A stretch of 64,000 nt of DNA, from NCBI RefSeq assembly GCF_025151215.1, contig NZ_CP102286.1, positions 3,844,001 through 3,908,000 of the forward strand. Reading direction: 5' to 3'. The stretch comes from Parabacteroides merdae ATCC 43184. Its GTDB lineage: Bacteria > Bacteroidota > Bacteroidia > Bacteroidales > Tannerellaceae. The position numbers and the translations under genes are program-made. Positions within the stretch are counted from its first letter, which is position 1; every line of letters begins with the position of its first letter. Under the pieces are notes generated by a model. The model was not told the origin of the DNA and did not search any database. It saw nothing but the letters and a program-made list of their open reading frames with translations. Below, piece after piece: positions 61,714 through 64,000 of this stretch.

Positions 61714-62871
61714 ATGGAAGTTCCTATTAATGATTTTGACGATATCCGTCCGCTGAATAACGACGAGGTGAAAGACGCGATCGAATCGCTGATAGCCAAC
61801 GAAGATTTTGAGCGGGCCTTTCGGTATATAAATCCGGATGTGAATTGGAAAGAGTTTTCAGAAACCATGCGTTCCTTCAAGACAAAGGAGGATTTCAAAG
61901 CGAAGTTGGCATATGAAGCGGTAATGATGGTGGCAAATAAAACCACTTTCTCACTGACGATTTCCGGTCGTAGCCGTTTGCCGAAGGACAAAAAGCCTTG
62001 TACCTTTATTTCTAATCACCGCGATATTGTATTGGATGCCTCTTTTTTGAACGTCATGCTGTATGATGTAGGGTATGGAATGACACAGGTTGCTATTGGT
62101 AATAACTTGTTGATCCGTCCGTGGATCGAAACGCTGGTTCGTTTGAACAATAGCTTCATCGTGAAACGCAATGTCCCGGTGCGCCAGATGTTGGAAGTGA
62201 GTAAAGTCCTTTCCGCTTATATCCGTCGTACGATCACGGAGACGAAAGAATCCATCTGGATCGCGCAACGTGAAGGTCGTGCCAAGGATTCGGATGACCG
62301 TACCCAGGGCAGTATCTTGAAGATGCTGAACATGAGTGGTGACAAGGATATCCTGTCAAACCTGATGGAATTGAATATTTTTCCGGTTGCAATCTCGTAC
62401 GAGTTCGATCCGTGCGATTTCCTGAAAGCAAAGGAGTTTCAGCAGAAACGCGATGATCCGGACTTTGTGAAGAGCCAGCGTGACGACCTGTTGAGCATGG
62501 AAACCGGTATCCTGAATAACAAGGGACGTGTTCATTTCACCTTGACGTCGCCGATTAACGATCAGTTGGCGCAATTGGATCCGAATATGGAAAAGAATGA
62601 GTTGATCGCCGCTATCGCCTCCATTATCGATAAGGAGATTTACAAGCACTATCGTTTTTATCCTTGCAACTATGTTGCCTATGATATGCTGACAGGCACA
62701 CGCCGTTTCAGCGAACACTATGGATTGAAAGATAAAAAGCAGTTTGAAGATTATCTGCAAGGTCAGTTGGATAAGATTGTATTACCGAACAAGGATGAAG
62801 CATTTTTGCGTACGAAAATCTTGGAAATGTATACGAATCCATTGAAGAATTTTTTTGCTAATCAGGAATAA
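61714..62871 (+). CDS. 1-acyl-sn-glycerol-3-phosphate acyltransferase-domain protein
   Basis: 385-residue protein with a PlsC-like acyltransferase core. FISNHRDIVLDASFLN carries the NHRxxxxD catalytic form (variant of HxxxxD), followed by IAQREGRAKDSDDRTQGSIL in place of the usual FPEGTRS-type block. No signal peptide; no clear membrane helix. The ATG at 61714 is used because the upstream TTG lies in the repeat. Likely in phospholipid or ornithine-lipid acylation at the membrane; substrate unproven. Followed by a terminator. Confidence 0.85.
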   Translation: MEVPINDFDDIRPLNNDEVKDAIESLIANEDFERAFRYINPDVNWKEFSETMRSFKTKEDFKAKLAYEAVMMVANKTTFSLTISGRSRLPKDKKPCTFISNHRDIVLDASFLNVMLYDVGYGMTQVAIGNNLLIRPWIETLVRLNNSFIVKRNVPVRQMLEVSKVLSAYIRRTITETKESIWIAQREGRAKDSDDRTQGSILKMLNMSGDKDILSNLMELNIFPVAISYEFDPCDFLKAKEFQQKRDDPDFVKSQRDDLLSMETGILNNKGRVHFTLTSPINDQLAQLDPNMEKNELIAAIASIIDKEIYKHYRFYPCNYVAYDMLTGTRRFSEHYGLKDKKQFEDYLQGQLDKIVLPNKDEAFLRTKILEMYTNPLKNFFANQE

Positions 62872-62898
62872 GGTCAAACGTGTTTCATCACGATCTTT

Positions 62899-62940
62899 CA
62901 GGCCCGGATTTCACATCGTGTGATTCGGGCCTGAATTATT
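62899..62940 (+). terminator. Terminator after the acyltransferase gene
   Basis: CAGGCCCG (62899-62906) pairs with CGGGCCTG (62926-62933); on the plus strand it is followed by AATTATTTCT. Being symmetric, it may also serve the convergent minus-strand gene. Confidence 0.75.
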
Positions 62941-62979
62941 TCTGTTAGTAAGTTGGATTTTGTTTAGGCACACCTTTTT

Positions 62980-64000
62980 CTATTTATTCTCTTTCGCATA
63001 ATTCGACGGGCTCATACCGAATTGCTTGATAAAGGCGGACCAGAAATAAGACTGGGAGCTGAAGCCTGTAGCTTCCGAAATCTCATAGATCTTCATATTC
63101 CCCTGTATCAACAGCTCGGCAGCCTTTTTCAGACGGCTTATCTTGATTAACTCGTTAGGAGTCAGGTCGGAGATGGCACGGATTTTCCGGTACAAGGTCG
63201 GGCGGCTCAGGTGCATCAGGTCTGCGATCATATTTACATCTAAGGCTGGATTGCCGATATGCTCGTTGATGATCTCGTTCAGCTTTTCCAGAAAACTTTC
63301 GTCCGCTTTGGTATAGGCCATCGATTTCATATTCGCTATAGGAGAGTTGAAATAGAATTTGCGTATATTGTCGCGGTTGGAGATCAGATTGGAAATCTGC
63401 GCCATCAGCAGGTTGGTGGAGAAGGGTTTGTCCAGGTAAGCGTCGGCTCCTAATTCCAGACCTTCCAGGCGTGACTGTATGGTGTTTTTGGCTGTCAGCA
63501 GGATGACCGGGATATGGCTGAATTCGATCTCCGTCTTTACCTCTTTCAAAAGGGCGAAGCCATCCATGACAGGCATCATCACGTCGCTGATGATCAGTTG
63601 AATGCTGTGTTTCTTTAATAACGTGATTGCTTCGGCTCCGTTTCCGGCTATCTCTACATTATATAACTGGTTGACTTCATCGGCGATGAAAACGGCCATT
63701 TCTTTATTGTCTTCGACGATCAGGATCGTCGGGCGCGATTCGTCGTGGACGAATTCTATTTTTTGAGGTACGGTTTGCGTTATAGCCTCTTCTTCTGTCT
63801 GCTTGATGGATTCGGGCAGCTTGACGGGCAAGGTCAGGCGGAACATCGTCATGAATGGGCTGTCGGCAAAAGTCTCCAACTGCAAGCTACCGTGGTGCAT
63901 CTCTGCCAATGAACGTGCCAAGGGCAATCCAAGCCCTGTCCCCGGTTTATCCGTAGCGCCTTCTTTCACCCGGAAGAAAGGTTCGAATATTTTTTCCTTT
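62980..64000 (-). CDS. Hybrid two-component system regulator, C-terminal part (cut by window)
   Basis: The frame continues to the window edge. The visible part begins in the ATPase domain of a histidine kinase (KIFEPFFRVKEGATD and GTGLGLPLARSLAEMHHG), followed by a receiver domain (phospho-Asp in LIISDVMMPVMDG, Lys in AYLDKPFS) and a C-terminal AraC-type HTH (DVNMIADLMHLSRPTLYRKI; ATGFSSQSYFWSAFIKQFG). These proteins sense polysaccharide breakdown products through a periplasmic N-terminus, which is outside the window, and usually control a nearby SusCD locus. Confidence 0.93.
   Translation of the reverse strand, partial: KEKIFEPFFRVKEGATDKPGTGLGLPLARSLAEMHHGSLQLETFADSPFMTMFRLTLPVKLPESIKQTEEEAITQTVPQKIEFVHDESRPTILIVEDNKEMAVFIADEVNQLYNVEIAGNGAEAITLLKKHSIQLIISDVMMPVMDGFALLKEVKTEIEFSHIPVILLTAKNTIQSRLEGLELGADAYLDKPFSTNLLMAQISNLISNRDNIRKFYFNSPIANMKSMAYTKADESFLEKLNEIINEHIGNPALDVNMIADLMHLSRPTLYRKIRAISDLTPNELIKISRLKKAAELLIQGNMKIYEISEATGFSSQSYFWSAFIKQFGMSPSNYAKENK

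Overview
The window comes from a Bacteroidales genome, most likely a gut Parabacteroides or close relative. Supporting signs are a SusC/SusD pair, many TAnnTTTG -7 promoter boxes of the Bacteroidetes primary sigma factor, the C-terminal part of a hybrid two-component system, NVEALA-type peptides and a biotin-dependent sodium-pumping decarboxylase. The genus is an inference; the order is well supported. No rRNA, tRNA, CRISPR array or complete transposase gene was found.

Layout. 1-5126: end of a glycan or nutrient uptake locus (SusC, cut by the window edge, and SusD). 5.6-9.3 kb: an unrecognised small ORF and a tricorn-type protease. 9.4-13.4 kb: a DEDDh exonuclease, then on the minus strand a dicarboxylate/amino-acid symporter, an NhaC antiporter and a sirtuin. 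13.6-16.3 kb: a minus-strand GH76-GH125 pair for alpha-1,6-mannoside breakdown. 16.6-18 kb: two FKBP-type peptidyl-prolyl isomerases. 18.1-24.4 kb: Lrp-type regulator, subtilase, xseA, xseB, ispD, recG. 24.6-29.8 kb: M23/LysM peptidase, DUF1599 protein, DoxX-like protein, tpiA, SPOR protein, folE. 30.5-38.5 kb: ATP-grasp-like protein, DUF349 protein, oadG-oadA-oadB, TPR protein. 58.6-62.9 kb: rpmH, PASTA protein, RluD-type synthase, ddl, acyltransferase. 62.98 kb to the end: a hybrid two-component regulator, cut by the edge.

The accessory core is 39.3-58.5 kb. A membrane-anchored winged-helix regulator is divergent from an array of six small NVEALA peptides. Each peptide has a conserved leader and a variable, cysteine-containing tail. 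They are interleaved with eight mostly lipoprotein, six-bladed-propeller-like proteins. The array also has a thioredoxin/DUF1573 lipoprotein and decayed copies of it, and ends in a transglutaminase-like lipoprotein with a discoidin-like tail, a signal-peptidase-I homologue and a Wzy/O-antigen-ligase-like membrane protein. A structured leader of about 215 bp is repeated before three peptide genes. Most peptide genes are separated from the following propeller by a hairpin, and one hairpin has been split by a 464-bp MITE. Three perfect 11-bp direct repeats lie in the divergent promoter region. This is my candidate for an undescribed system: regulated, variable secreted peptides with propeller partners and processing enzymes. 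The function is inferred, not shown.

Intergenic regions also carry several repeat families: arrays of 21-23 bp period, a GGCACGGATT inverted repeat, and CAATTG-rich spacers.
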